32,199 nucleotides of DNA, taken from positions 1 to 32,199 of IMG/VR virus record IMGVR_UViG_3300042477_000268. One strand, 5' to 3'. This DNA is from a virus. The notes beneath the pieces are model-generated. The model worked only from the letters and a program-made list of their open reading frames with translations. It did no database searches and had not been told where the DNA came from. The translations under genes and the position numbers were made by a program. The stretch's first letter is position 1. Every line of letters begins with the position of its first letter. This document shows positions 25,138-32,199 of this stretch, piece by piece.

Positions 25138-25165
25138 AATATAAAGTATACTATAGAAATGTCAA
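25138..25165 (-). promoter_or_regulatory. Promoter of the glycosylation island (leftward)
   Basis: On the minus strand, perfect -35 TTGACA (25160-25165), a 16-nt spacer and -10 TATATT (25138-25143); an alternative TATTAT lies 2 nt further on. The ATG is 13 nt past the -10 box, so the leader would be only about 6 nt. The -35 is inside the palindrome at 25161-25180. Confidence 0.6.
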
Positions 25166-25180
25166 ATATATTTATTTGAC
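25161..25180. promoter_or_regulatory. Perfect inverted repeat bridging two divergent promoters (candidate operator)
   Basis: GTCAAATA (25161-25168), a 4-nt spacer, TATTTGAC (25173-25180). Each arm contains the TTGAC core of one of the divergent -35 elements, so a single bound dimer could block or co-activate both the glycosylation island and the uvsY operon. The symmetry may partly follow from having two -35 elements back to back, but the extra matching bases make a shared operator plausible. Confidence 0.5.
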
Positions 25181-25203
25181 TTTATCTAAAGATACTCTAT
25201 AGT
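25176..25203 (+). promoter_or_regulatory. Promoter of the uvsY-uvsW operon (rightward)
   Basis: -35 TTGACT (25176-25181), a 16-nt spacer, -10 TATAGT (25198-25203). Transcription would start near 25210 and give a leader of about 30 nt before ATG 25239. The leader can fold AGTTCT against AGAACT. Confidence 0.6.
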
Positions 25204-25238
25204 TCTCTTAAAAAGAACTTTAAAGAACAATACTAAAG

Positions 25239-25676
25239 ATGAATCTAGAAGAACTAAAGAACTCTATAACTAAAGACTCTCAAATAGACTCTACAGAACT
25301 AGGTATAGAGTCTCTTAAGATACCTCAAATACACTCCAAGTATCTTAATCAACTTACGGATCTTAAATTACTTTTGACGAAGTACCAGCATGACTTTGCC
25401 ATTTTGCGGTTACGTAAATGGAAAATTTATACTGGCAAGGCTTCTGAAGAAGAACTTGCAGATTGGAAAGAAGAACCGTTTGAATTGGATATTCTCAAGA
25501 CAGATGTTGATAAGTTCATGGATGCAGATCCAAAACTCATTGAACTTAAGTCTAAAATTTCTGTTACAGAGATTAAAATTAAAATGGTTGAAGAATTTTT
25601 GAAAGCACTCAACAACAGAAACTTTGCAATCAAATCTGCTATTGAGTGGAACAAAATGATGAATGGCATAGTCTAA
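25239..25676 (+). CDS. uvsY: UvsY recombination mediator
   Basis: Loads the UvsX recombinase onto single-stranded DNA coated with gp32. The 145-residue protein (T4: 137) resembles T4 UvsY in its start (MNLEELKNSITKDSQIDSTE versus MRLEDLQEELKKDVFIDSTK), the SKYLNQL block and the C-terminal IKSAIEWNKM end. Two long helices (about 30-60 and 95-140) fit the helical, oligomerising family. uvsW follows 7 nt later. No good ribosome site precedes the ATG. An 8-bp mRNA hairpin can form inside the first 25 codons. Confidence 0.85.
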   Translation: MNLEELKNSITKDSQIDSTELGIESLKIPQIHSKYLNQLTDLKLLLTKYQHDFAILRLRKWKIYTGKASEEELADWKEEPFELDILKTDVDKFMDADPKLIELKSKISVTEIKIKMVEEFLKALNNRNFAIKSAIEWNKMMNGIV

Positions 25677-25683
25677 ATATTAT

Positions 25684-27192
25684 GTGGATATTGAAGTTGA
25701 TTCTATTGATGAAGTTCGGTATTATGTAAAAACCGACAAAGGCATAAAACAAGAGTTGCGGGATTATTTTTCATTTATGGTCCCAGGCGCTCAATATATG
25801 CCTTTATTCAAAAAAAGAATTTGGGATGGAAAAATTCGTCTTTATGACATTCTTTCTTCAACTCTTCCACGTGGACTAAAAACATATTTGGAAAAATTTT
25901 GCCAAGATAGGCAATACCAACTAAATATTAAAGAGACAAAGAATCCTCTATGCATCACGGAGGACAAACTTTTACAGTTCTACGATTCATTGCAGGTTTC
26001 AGTAAAGAAACAGGCAGTGAAAATGCATTCTCATCAACAACAGGCCATACTGCATGCTTTGAATCAACACAGATGCGTGCTGATTTCTCCTACTGGTTCG
26101 GGCAAAAGTTTGATCATATACGTCTTGGTCCGGTTTCTTCAATCCGTATTAAAATCAGATCGGAAAATACTAATATTAGTTCCCACGGTTGGTCTGGTGA
26201 ATCAGATGGAATCAGACTTCTTTGATTATTCAAAGAATGACAAATCTTGGTCTTGCAAGAAGTACATTCAAAAAATCATGGCTGGGGCAGAAAAAGAACT
26301 CAATAAGCAGATTGTAGTTTCCACATGGCAATCTATATACAAACTCCCAAAGTCTTGGTTCGACCAATTTGACGCCGTGTTCTTCGATGAGTGTCATCAA
26401 GCCAAGGCCGAATCAATCAACTTCATTGGTCAAAAACTTTCAAAGGCTTGGTTTCGAATTGGTACTACAGGTACGCTAGATCAGGCACAAGCACATAGAC
26501 TGAGCATTGAAGGTATCCTTGGTCCTGCGATTCAGTTCATTCAAACTAAAGGATTGATGAACAAGGGTTTGCTTGCAAAACTCGGCATAGATTGCATAAT
26601 TCTTAAATATACTGATGAGGAGAAACAATTCATCAAGAAACAAAAATACATTAATGAATTGAAATGGATCGTAACGAATGAAAAGCGAAACGAATTCATC
26701 AAAGAACTCGCCTTCCGCACCAAGGGGAATACCCTTGTCCTCTTTAATTACGTCGAAGACCACGGTAAACCCCTCGCAGCTCTCTTGGAAGCAGCGGGAA
26801 CGGATCGCAAAATATATCTCATACACGGAAAAACAGAAGCAGAGTCAAGAGAATACATCCGTAAAGTCATCGACAGAGAATCAAATGCCATTCTGGTGGC
26901 CAGTTTTGGCACGACTAGCACTGGGATCAACATTGTCAATCTTGATAATATTATTTTTGCTTCACCTACTAAATCGATTATAAGATTGTTGCAGAGCATT
27001 GGTCGTGGTCTTAGAGTGTCAAAAAAGAAGAAAACACTCAAAGTATATGACATTGTTGACGATCTTTGCTGGAAGTCACACAAGAACCATATCTACAGAC
27101 ACTTTGAAGAGCGTGTAAAGATTTACAAGAAAGAAAAGTTTGATTACAGCGTCCATTCAATGACCTTCACAGACCTTGGAAAAAATAAATAA
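25684..27192 (+). CDS. uvsW: UvsW DNA/RNA helicase
   Basis: SF2 helicase that unwinds R-loops and branched DNA and drives the switch to recombination-dependent replication. Its 502 residues equal T4 UvsW (about 503). The N-terminus (QELRDYFSF...WDGKIRLYD) matches T4 (HELRDFFSF...WDGRIRLLD). Walker A is SPTGSGKS (135-142), motif II is DECH (235-238), motif III is GTTGT, and a C-terminal helicase motif is LQSIGRGLRVSKKKK. Start is GTG 25684, placed by homology, without a ribosome site and 7 nt after uvsY, so coupled. Confidence 0.93.
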   Translation: MDIEVDSIDEVRYYVKTDKGIKQELRDYFSFMVPGAQYMPLFKKRIWDGKIRLYDILSSTLPRGLKTYLEKFCQDRQYQLNIKETKNPLCITEDKLLQFYDSLQVSVKKQAVKMHSHQQQAILHALNQHRCVLISPTGSGKSLIIYVLVRFLQSVLKSDRKILILVPTVGLVNQMESDFFDYSKNDKSWSCKKYIQKIMAGAEKELNKQIVVSTWQSIYKLPKSWFDQFDAVFFDECHQAKAESINFIGQKLSKAWFRIGTTGTLDQAQAHRLSIEGILGPAIQFIQTKGLMNKGLLAKLGIDCIILKYTDEEKQFIKKQKYINELKWIVTNEKRNEFIKELAFRTKGNTLVLFNYVEDHGKPLAALLEAAGTDRKIYLIHGKTEAESREYIRKVIDRESNAILVASFGTTSTGINIVNLDNIIFASPTKSIIRLLQSIGRGLRVSKKKKTLKVYDIVDDLCWKSHKNHIYRHFEERVKIYKKEKFDYSVHSMTFTDLGKNK

Positions 27193-27209
27193 GAGTAGGA
27201 GGACATCCT

Positions 27210-27866
27210 ATGTCCGATTCACTTCCTGAAAATCCTCTTTCAGGCACACTTAGAGTTGTTAGGTTGCTTACGGGAGAGGAATTAATTGGTCTGGTCAAGG
27301 ATGTGTCCCAACACGAAATTAGCATACGAATGCCAGCCCTCATGGAGAATTATGCAACTAAGACTCCTGAAGGTGATATCATGGAATTCGTCAAACTTGT
27401 AAATTATCTTTACAACATCAAAGGATTTGAAATTTTGGTTCCTCGTAACTCCATAGTCTATATGGGGACACCCACAGATGAACTGACAGCAATGTATGAG
27501 GCATACTTGGTGTTAATTCAAGACAATCCAAAGTCAGCAATTGCACCAAACAATGTTTATGGTACGGGAAATCAGCAAGGTTTGGAACTTTTAAATGATC
27601 TTTTCAACAATGATGATTTTGTTGGATTTATTAATGATTTAATGGAAAATTTTGAGGCTGCTGGTGTTGATTTGGGAGATGATGAAGAAGAGGAAGCCGA
27701 TGTAGAATCGTTTATAAGCCCCGAGGAGGAAGAAACGCCTCCGAAGCCACCCAAGCGAAAGAAACGCCGTAAAACGAAACCAGAGACTAATAAGATGCCT
27801 TATAAACCGGAGAGCCCTCCAGAAGATCCGGAAAGTTGGTCAGACAACCCCAACGACTATCTTTAA
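27210..27866 (+). CDS. Hypothetical protein with Sm-like N-terminus and charged tail
   Basis: A 218-residue protein. Residues about 11-45 (RVVRLLTGEELIGLVKDVSQ and following) resemble the first strands of an Sm-like beta barrel, which binds RNA in other systems. A highly acidic block (DDEEEEADVESFISPEEEE, about 156-174) is followed by a Lys/Arg-rich stretch (KPPKRKKRRKTKP) and a proline-rich tail. It has a strong ribosome site (AGGAGG, 27197-27202) 18 nt after uvsW. It converges on gp3 with overlapping stop codons. Post-transcriptional or recombination-linked function would be a guess. Confidence 0.65.
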   Translation: MSDSLPENPLSGTLRVVRLLTGEELIGLVKDVSQHEISIRMPALMENYATKTPEGDIMEFVKLVNYLYNIKGFEILVPRNSIVYMGTPTDELTAMYEAYLVLIQDNPKSAIAPNNVYGTGNQQGLELLNDLFNNDDFVGFINDLMENFEAAGVDLGDDEEEEADVESFISPEEEETPPKPPKRKKRRKTKPETNKMPYKPESPPEDPESWSDNPNDYL

Positions 27867-28402
27867 CGATCTTCTTTCAAGTTTGATGGAACTGCATCTT
27901 CACCATCAATCCACATGTCGTAGTATGAATATTTGAAACTGCATGTGGCTTTTTGAATTACGGCATCACTACTATCGGCCTGAAATACTAAGCCATTTAA
28001 TTTTACTGGTATGATGTAGTGAAAGGTTGTTTGCAATATAGAGCAATTATTTGATGGATCAAAAAGATACAAGTTTGCTGAGTGATGCCAATCTTGATAC
28101 ATCAAATTGTGATCGATATCATTTTGAATATTTGTAATATTTCGAATCCAAGAATACAAATTTTTCCAGTTTGTCAGATCGGAATCCACAATGAATTCAA
28201 CATTTAATAATTCAAAGTTTGCACTCATGGTGGGAACAGGGATAGTCACACCAAGAACCGTTGGTTGATTTTGATCAGGAACTGCGATTCCCGGTAAATT
28301 TGCACGCTGACACATGAGTTCCATCTGTTTGGTACCACGACCAAAAATTAGACGAAAGTAACTGTTGTATAGTGGATTAATATTTGATGAACAAATGCTC
28401 AT
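27863..28402 (-). CDS. 3: Tail completion and sheath stabiliser protein (gp3)
   Basis: Caps the top of the tail tube and sheath before head joining. The 179-residue protein (T4 gp3: 176) aligns with it from memory in LLNVEFIVDSDLTNWKNLYSW (T4 PLIVRFIVDEELKSWIGMYEW), ANLYLFDPSNN (T4 ITLYILDNSKT) and the final TCSFKYSYYDMWIDGED. It lies after gp23 in the leftward order. Tail tube protein gp19 is a related fold and an alternative, but the quoted block favours gp3. A late motif sits 5 nt before the ATG and no ribosome site is visible. Confidence 0.85.
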   Translation of the reverse strand: MSICSSNINPLYNSYFRLIFGRGTKQMELMCQRANLPGIAVPDQNQPTVLGVTIPVPTMSANFELLNVEFIVDSDLTNWKNLYSWIRNITNIQNDIDHNLMYQDWHHSANLYLFDPSNNCSILQTTFHYIIPVKLNGLVFQADSSDAVIQKATCSFKYSYYDMWIDGEDAVPSNLKEDR

Positions 28403-28407
28403 AGAAA

Positions 28408-28415
28408 TATTTATG
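28408..28415 (-). promoter_or_regulatory. Late promoter motif (CATAAATA) for gp3
   Basis: On the minus strand CATAAATA matches 7 of 8 bases of TATAAATA and lies 5 nt before ATG 28402. It follows immediately after the gp23 terminator, so gp3 would need its own promoter. Predicted initiation at or next to the start codon makes the message leaderless. Confidence 0.55.
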
Positions 28416-28423
28416 GTAAAACA

Positions 28424-28451
28424 AAAACCTCCCGATTTCTCGGGAGGTTTT
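28424..28451 (-). terminator. Rho-independent terminator after gp23
   Basis: A 12-bp stem (AAAACCTCCCGA, 4-nt loop, TCGGGAGGTTTT) with a GC-rich core and T runs on both sides, so it can work in both directions. On the minus strand it ends the gp23 transcript 23 nt after the stop codon. On the plus strand it could stop read-through from the uvsY-uvsW operon. Confidence 0.9.
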
Positions 28452-28474
28452 CGAAGGTTAGGTTAACTTACCAA

Positions 28475-29899
28475 TCAGAGGGTATTGCCGTGGAGATTCT
28501 TAACGTTGGTCAAACGGTAGTATTGGTTTAGACCTGATGTTAGTGTCTCGCCGTCTGGTTGACCGTTGCTGTTGAGAACGAATGGGTTTGCAACGACACC
28601 GTAACGGGTCTTGAAGGCAATGCGTGGTTGGAAAGTGTTGGGATCAACTGCACGGACCATTTGTAGCGGTACGTATGGGCAGTAGAACAGACCAGCATCG
28701 TATGGAGACTCGCCCTTATAGCCAGTGACGAAGAAGTTCATTCCGACTGGGCTATATGGGTCGATGTATACGCGGATCTTGCCAGAGAGGATACCAGCAA
28801 AGGTGTTTTGGGTATCATCAGCATTGATCTGAGGAGCGATGGCGGGGCTGAGGCTCATGAAGCCAGACATGGCTAGAGCAGCAGCGGTATCGCTGTCACA
28901 GATGATGAAGTTACCCTTGCCACGGCGGGTTTCCTTGGCGATGGCGTTGCACTCACGTTCGATTTGGAAGCTGAGGCCACGGAAGCGTTCAGCAGACCAA
29001 CGACCGTCTGAGTCAACATCAAGATCGTATGTGCCCATGTTGGCAAGATCGGGTTGTTGTGAACCTGTCTTGGATACGAAGTAGATGGTGCGGACGATCT
29101 CGCGGTTGATCTCAGCGAGAATTTCTGTGCTGAGGAGGTTGGCGAGTTCGGCTTCAGCGTCTAGACCGTGAACAGCCTTGAGGTCTTGAGCCAATTCGAC
29201 TGTGTAGTTGCTAGCAAGAGCGCGAGTCTTGGCTTGGACAGCAACGCGGTCGATTGAGAAGGCCATTTGGTTCCATGTGCCGTAACCAGCAGCACCGTAG
29301 TTCTTGGAAGAACCACCACCGATACCTTCGCCTTGAGCAGTCAAGATACCACGGAGGGCATTGATTGCATTAGCGGCCTTGTAGGTGGATGAAGCTTCAG
29401 CAGCATAGTTCCAACCAGCGGAGAGACCCTTGCTGTCGCGGAAGGCGGCGTCGTAGGTCCAACCTGAACCACCGAATGCGGATTGTGGCTCTTGGAACAT
29501 GGCTTCAACTGTGCTGGCGTATGTGCCAGGTTGATTGCCTTGTAGAGCGTAGTTGGCGCGCATGGCGAAGATGAGGCCAGTTGGGGCGGTCATTGGTTGA
29601 ACGCCACAGATGTCATAGGCCATCAAGTTTGGCATGGAGCGACGAACCAACGAGATGAGCACGGGATCATAACCAGCAACACTTGGTGTGTTGGTGTATG
29701 ATGTGGGCATGCCCAAGTTGTTGGAGCTCATGTCTTCGGTCAAGTGTTGTGAACGAAGAGATTGCTCTTGGTTTTCTAGAAGGACGGCAGTGACTTTCTT
29801 GCGATAGTCATCTTGAATCTTGGGGAGTGCATCGTGGCCGAGCACGGGTTCCCATTTTTCTGTTAAAACGTCATATGGTGTATTTTCTGCGAATTGCAT
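28475..29899 (-). CDS. 23: Major capsid protein (gp23)
   Basis: Main hexameric head protein. The 474 residues (T4: 521) resemble T4-like capsids of aquatic phages, with typical blocks SLVRRSMPNLMAYDICGVQP (107-126), MTAPTGLIFAMRA, and a C-terminal RTRYGV-like KTRYGVVANPF. A prohead-protease site is expected near the N-terminus; LTE at 53-55 (QHLTEDMSS) fits the (L/I)-x-E pattern of T4 gp21, so cleavage there is a guess. AGGAG lies about 12 nt before ATG 29899. Base composition is more GC-rich than the island, as expected for a highly expressed gene. A terminator follows. Confidence 0.95.
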   Translation of the reverse strand: MQFAENTPYDVLTEKWEPVLGHDALPKIQDDYRKKVTAVLLENQEQSLRSQHLTEDMSSNNLGMPTSYTNTPSVAGYDPVLISLVRRSMPNLMAYDICGVQPMTAPTGLIFAMRANYALQGNQPGTYASTVEAMFQEPQSAFGGSGWTYDAAFRDSKGLSAGWNYAAEASSTYKAANAINALRGILTAQGEGIGGGSSKNYGAAGYGTWNQMAFSIDRVAVQAKTRALASNYTVELAQDLKAVHGLDAEAELANLLSTEILAEINREIVRTIYFVSKTGSQQPDLANMGTYDLDVDSDGRWSAERFRGLSFQIERECNAIAKETRRGKGNFIICDSDTAAALAMSGFMSLSPAIAPQINADDTQNTFAGILSGKIRVYIDPYSPVGMNFFVTGYKGESPYDAGLFYCPYVPLQMVRAVDPNTFQPRIAFKTRYGVVANPFVLNSNGQPDGETLTSGLNQYYRLTNVKNLHGNTL

Positions 29900-29926
29900 T
29901 TTAGTGTTTTCTCCTGTGAGTAAAAA

Positions 29927-29934
29927 TATTTAGT
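29927..29934 (-). promoter_or_regulatory. Candidate late promoter (ACTAAATA) for gp23
   Basis: On the minus strand ACTAAATA shares the last six bases of TATAAATA. It lies 27 nt before the gp23 ATG, almost the same distance as the perfect motif before gp22 (26 nt), and a ribosome site lies between. Confidence 0.4.
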
Positions 29935-29945
29935 AATAGTGAAAT

Positions 29946-31001
29946 TTAGACCTTTTTGTTTAGTCTACCCAACGCACCGACGTAACCTTCTACGAGGGTA
30001 GTCGGGGCAGTTTTGACTGGTGCAAATGTTTGCTCAGGTTCAACGGCTTGAACTGGAGCGCGACTTGCGGTGTTTAGATAATTTTCCTTGATGGCTGTGA
30101 GTTTGTCGCGGTATTCATCAACTGAACCGAAAGAAACATTTTCCATTAGGTTTTGAAGTTTGGCGATTTGAGTGTCTGCAAGGTCTCTTGTCTCAGCGAC
30201 AAAGATTCCAGCACATTCAGTCAATTCGACTTGCTTCTTTAGTTCGATGCTGATATTTACGGCCTCGTTGAGTTTTTCTTCCAACTCACGGTTTTGTCCG
30301 TAAAGTTCATCAAGAACATTGTACTTCTCATTGGGAACGTCGATGTAGTGGTTCTCAAAGAGATTCTTTAGACCACTGATGAAGTTCTCGGCAATTTGAG
30401 TCTTGATGCCTTGTTCAACGGCGACAGCGTTCTCTGTCATCCATTCTTCAACTACGTAGTCAAGATAGTCATCTACCTTCTCTACGAGTGATTCTGTGAC
30501 GTTCTCAAGGTATTCCTTGACGTTGCCGTCAACACCTTGAACGATGTGAGAAACAGACTTTTCAACTCGGTCATTGACTGCGGCTTCAAAGATTGCCTCT
30601 AGTTTGCTGACGAGTTCTTCTGAAGCGACTTCTTCACCAAGCAATGAAGAAAGAGCAGCGCGGAATTGTGCGCGGGCTTCTGCGATCATTTCTTGATCTT
30701 CGACACTCTCTTCGACTTCGGTGGCTTCTTCTTCTTCTTCTGTTTCCTCTGTCTCCTCTTCCTCTCCGGAAGATTGAGCAGGAGCAGACATTGCTGGCGC
30801 GGCCTTACCCATCATGCCCATTGAGTTGGGAACGATTGGAGCAGGAACGCCGGGAACGGCAACAGCGCCCGTGGCAACGGGAGGAGCAGTCATTGAGCCC
30901 CTTCCTGTTCCATCGACGGAACCTCTGCCGGTTGCATCGTAATCGCCTAGACCCATGGCTTGCATGGCGGCTTCTGAGATAGTTTGTTTCTTATTTGTCA
31001 T
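29946..31001 (-). CDS. 22: Prohead core scaffold protein (gp22)
   Basis: Internal scaffold on which the capsid assembles, later degraded by gp21. The 351 residues (T4: 269) are mostly acidic and helical, with an Ala/Pro/Gly-rich start, an acidic run (EEEETEETEEEEEATEVEES, about 78-97), then coiled-coil helices. The C-terminal half contains GLKNLFENHYIDVPNEKYNV, a conserved gp22 block. Position between gp21 and gp23 agrees. The start at ATG 31001 follows AAGGAT and a TATAAATA motif. It is longer than T4 gp22 owing to the low-complexity N-terminus. Confidence 0.9.
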   Translation of the reverse strand: MTNKKQTISEAAMQAMGLGDYDATGRGSVDGTGRGSMTAPPVATGAVAVPGVPAPIVPNSMGMMGKAAPAMSAPAQSSGEEEETEETEEEEEATEVEESVEDQEMIAEARAQFRAALSSLLGEEVASEELVSKLEAIFEAAVNDRVEKSVSHIVQGVDGNVKEYLENVTESLVEKVDDYLDYVVEEWMTENAVAVEQGIKTQIAENFISGLKNLFENHYIDVPNEKYNVLDELYGQNRELEEKLNEAVNISIELKKQVELTECAGIFVAETRDLADTQIAKLQNLMENVSFGSVDEYRDKLTAIKENYLNTASRAPVQAVEPEQTFAPVKTAPTTLVEGYVGALGRLNKKV

Positions 31002-31027
31002 ATTAAAAGGATCCTTAAGTGTAAAAT

Positions 31028-31035
31028 TATTTATA
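31028..31035 (-). promoter_or_regulatory. T4-type late promoter (TATAAATA) for gp22
   Basis: Perfect TATAAATA on the minus strand, 26 nt before the gp22 ATG. Unlike most other late motifs here, it leaves room for a leader of about 20 nt that contains a ribosome site (AAGGAT). Confidence 0.75.
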
Positions 31036-31053
31036 CTCTAAAAATATTCAATG

Positions 31054-31722
31054 TTATGGTATATTTAAATTTCTTGCTTTTTGTTTTATTTCAGTACTTC
31101 GAATTTTTTTACCTAATTCTTCATCTTCCATTTCTTGTCTACTTCTTCTGTCGATTTTTTTCTTTCCAGGAAGATAAATTGGAACCCAAGGACTTCCCAT
31201 TCCTTTTGTTTGAAGAAGCATTTGATTTCTTCCGACTTCTGCAACCTGTGCATCTACTAAAGATTTGCCAGTAAGATCTTCAATTTGTCCACCCAATTGT
31301 TGGGCCATAGAACCTAATTTTCCACCAACTTTCCCAGCCATTGAACCAAGCCATGCTGCCAATGCACCCCCAGCATACATTCCAGCCCCACCCCACATAG
31401 CATCCTCATCATCACTGTCTCCAAACATTATTCTTTTTGTTTTTTCTATTGATGGGCTTTTATATTGATCTTTTTTAACTTTGCGGAATCCGGTTCCACC
31501 ACCAATTCCAAAATTTGCAGTTGGATTTATGCTGTTGGATCCTGTTGTTTTTAAATTTCCAAAACTAGTCATTTTATTGACATAATCTTTATCTTCCGCC
31601 ATATATTTTTGGCGGTATTCCCGAATGTTCTCAAAAAGACATTCATCTTTGTTGCTTTGAATTTTTGATTCAAGCAACTCAGCCATGTAATTTTTGGTAT
31701 CGTCGGGAACTCGGATGATCAT
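31054..31722 (-). CDS. Hypothetical protein between gp21 and gp22
   Basis: A 222-residue protein of unknown function. It has a helical N-terminus (NYMAELLESKIQSNKDECLF), a Gly/Ala-rich segment at about 109-145 (MWGGAGMYAGGALAAWLGSM and GKVGGKLGSMAQQLGG) that could be amphipathic or membrane-interacting, and a charged C-terminus (KKIDRRSRQEMEDEELGKKI). It starts in an ATGA overlap with the gp21 stop, so it is coupled to head-assembly genes. An internal head or core protein would fit, but I recognise no family. Confidence 0.7.
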   Translation of the reverse strand: MIIRVPDDTKNYMAELLESKIQSNKDECLFENIREYRQKYMAEDKDYVNKMTSFGNLKTTGSNSINPTANFGIGGGTGFRKVKKDQYKSPSIEKTKRIMFGDSDDEDAMWGGAGMYAGGALAAWLGSMAGKVGGKLGSMAQQLGGQIEDLTGKSLVDAQVAEVGRNQMLLQTKGMGSPWVPIYLPGKKKIDRRSRQEMEDEELGKKIRSTEIKQKARNLNIP

Positions 31723-32199
31723 GACAATTTCTTGAAATAGTTATTGAAGACCTTTACAATGTTTTCTTGTAGATCTCTTTTGGAAGAATTTTTGATGAGT
31801 TTGACGGATTGCTCACGATCTCTTTCAGTCCACATTCCGTTTTCAAAGACCCATTCCTTGCCTTCCATGATTCCATTGACGAAAGCATTTGGAGCCGAAG
31901 GATCTGCAACAATGTCGATTGCGGCAAGCATGAAGTCTTCTTGAACTTCTTGATAACCGTTCTTGGCGCGAAGTGAACCCATTCCACGGGTGGAAACACC
32001 AAGTTGAGCACCTTCATCAATCAGGTTCTTGACGATTCTTCCCATTGGGGTGTCAAGGACTTTTGCCTTTCCATAGACATTCTTGCCATCCTCATGGAGG
32101 GTCTTGATCATGTGCGAAACTCGGTCAAGATTGACTGTTGGGCCTGTTGGGTGATTCAATTCTCCCATTGCACGGCCCTTTTCAACATACTCGGTAATA
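31719..32199 (-). CDS. 21: Prohead protease gp21, C-terminal part (N-terminus beyond window)
   Basis: Cleaves scaffold and capsid proteins during head maturation. The frame is open to the right edge, so this is a fragment of about 159 residues. It contains AMGELNHPTGP, whose His belongs to the catalytic site (T4 ALGELNHPPRA), GVSTRGMGSL with the catalytic Ser (T4 GVSSRGLGSL), and IDIVADPSAPNAFV (T4 VDAVWGPSAPDAWV). An internal ATG at 32168 is not the true start because upstream codons (ITEYVEKGRA) continue the family sequence. It heads the order gp21, unknown gene, gp22, gp23. Confidence 0.93.
   Translation of the reverse strand, partial: ITEYVEKGRAMGELNHPTGPTVNLDRVSHMIKTLHEDGKNVYGKAKVLDTPMGRIVKNLIDEGAQLGVSTRGMGSLRAKNGYQEVQEDFMLAAIDIVADPSAPNAFVNGIMEGKEWVFENGMWTERDREQSVKLIKNSSKRDLQENIVKVFNNYFKKLS

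Noticed and set aside
27863-28402. Tail tube protein gp19 as identity of this gene
   Set aside because: The block FIVDSDLTNWKNLYSW matches T4 gp3 better than gp19, and length agrees with gp3.
1-32199. tRNA genes, which T4-like phages often carry
   Set aside because: No cloverleaf-like sequence with a T-loop GGTTCRANTCC was noticed in the short intergenic gaps.

Overview
The window is part of the genome of a T4-like tailed phage (myovirus). The evidence is a large set of T4 core genes: prohead protease gp21 (cut by the right edge), scaffold gp22, major capsid gp23, tail completion gp3, UvsY, UvsW, late sigma gp55, recombination nuclease gp47/gp46, sliding clamp gp45, clamp loader gp44/gp62 and RegA. 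Low GC, collagen-like fibre genes and several environmental-phage structural proteins suggest an aquatic phage. No photosynthesis gene is present and the host cannot be named. Almost everything reads leftward (minus strand); only uvsY, uvsW and one unknown gene read rightward. No tRNA, CRISPR array or insertion sequence was seen.

Layout, left to right. (1) 1-4142: tail fibre/baseplate-associated structural genes, two of them collagen-like. (2) 4169-8040: a replication operon read leftward as a 50-aa basic protein, gp45, gp44, gp62, RegA and a family-2 glycosyltransferase. (3) 8055-12447: a late structural operon (collagen-like protein, 206-aa protein, 964-aa kelch-like protein) ending in three tiny coupled ORFs and an AT-rich terminator-like palindrome. 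(4) 12443-15807: gp55-gp47-gp46, with ATGA overlaps. (5) 15815-25124: a very AT-rich, 12-gene glycosylation island with GDP-mannose dehydratase, GDP-fucose synthase, a GT11 fucosyltransferase, seven other glycosyltransferase-like proteins, an FkbM methyltransferase and a second methyltransferase. (6) 25125-25238: a divergent promoter region built around a palindrome. (7) 25239-27866: uvsY, uvsW and an unknown gene, rightward. (8) 27863-32199: gp3, gp23, gp22, an unknown protein and gp21, leftward.

How the genes fit together. The clamp operon supplies replication and, in T4, the clamp that activates late transcription with gp55; T4-type late promoter motifs (TATAAATA and close variants) precede many structural genes here. 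The island would convert host GDP-mannose to GDP-L-fucose and assemble a methylated, fucose-containing glycan. Its acceptor (host surface polysaccharide or virion proteins) cannot be read from the sequence.

The most unusual feature is promoter geometry. Three sigma70-like promoters have a 16-nt spacer and a -10 hexamer exactly 6 nt before the start codon (50-aa gene, gp55, gmd). Late motifs sit 5-7 nt before the start codon at four structural genes. Both imply leaderless mRNAs. In contrast gp22, gp23 and gp45 have Shine-Dalgarno sequences. Promoter and transcript claims are inferences from motif spacing; no transcription start is mapped.
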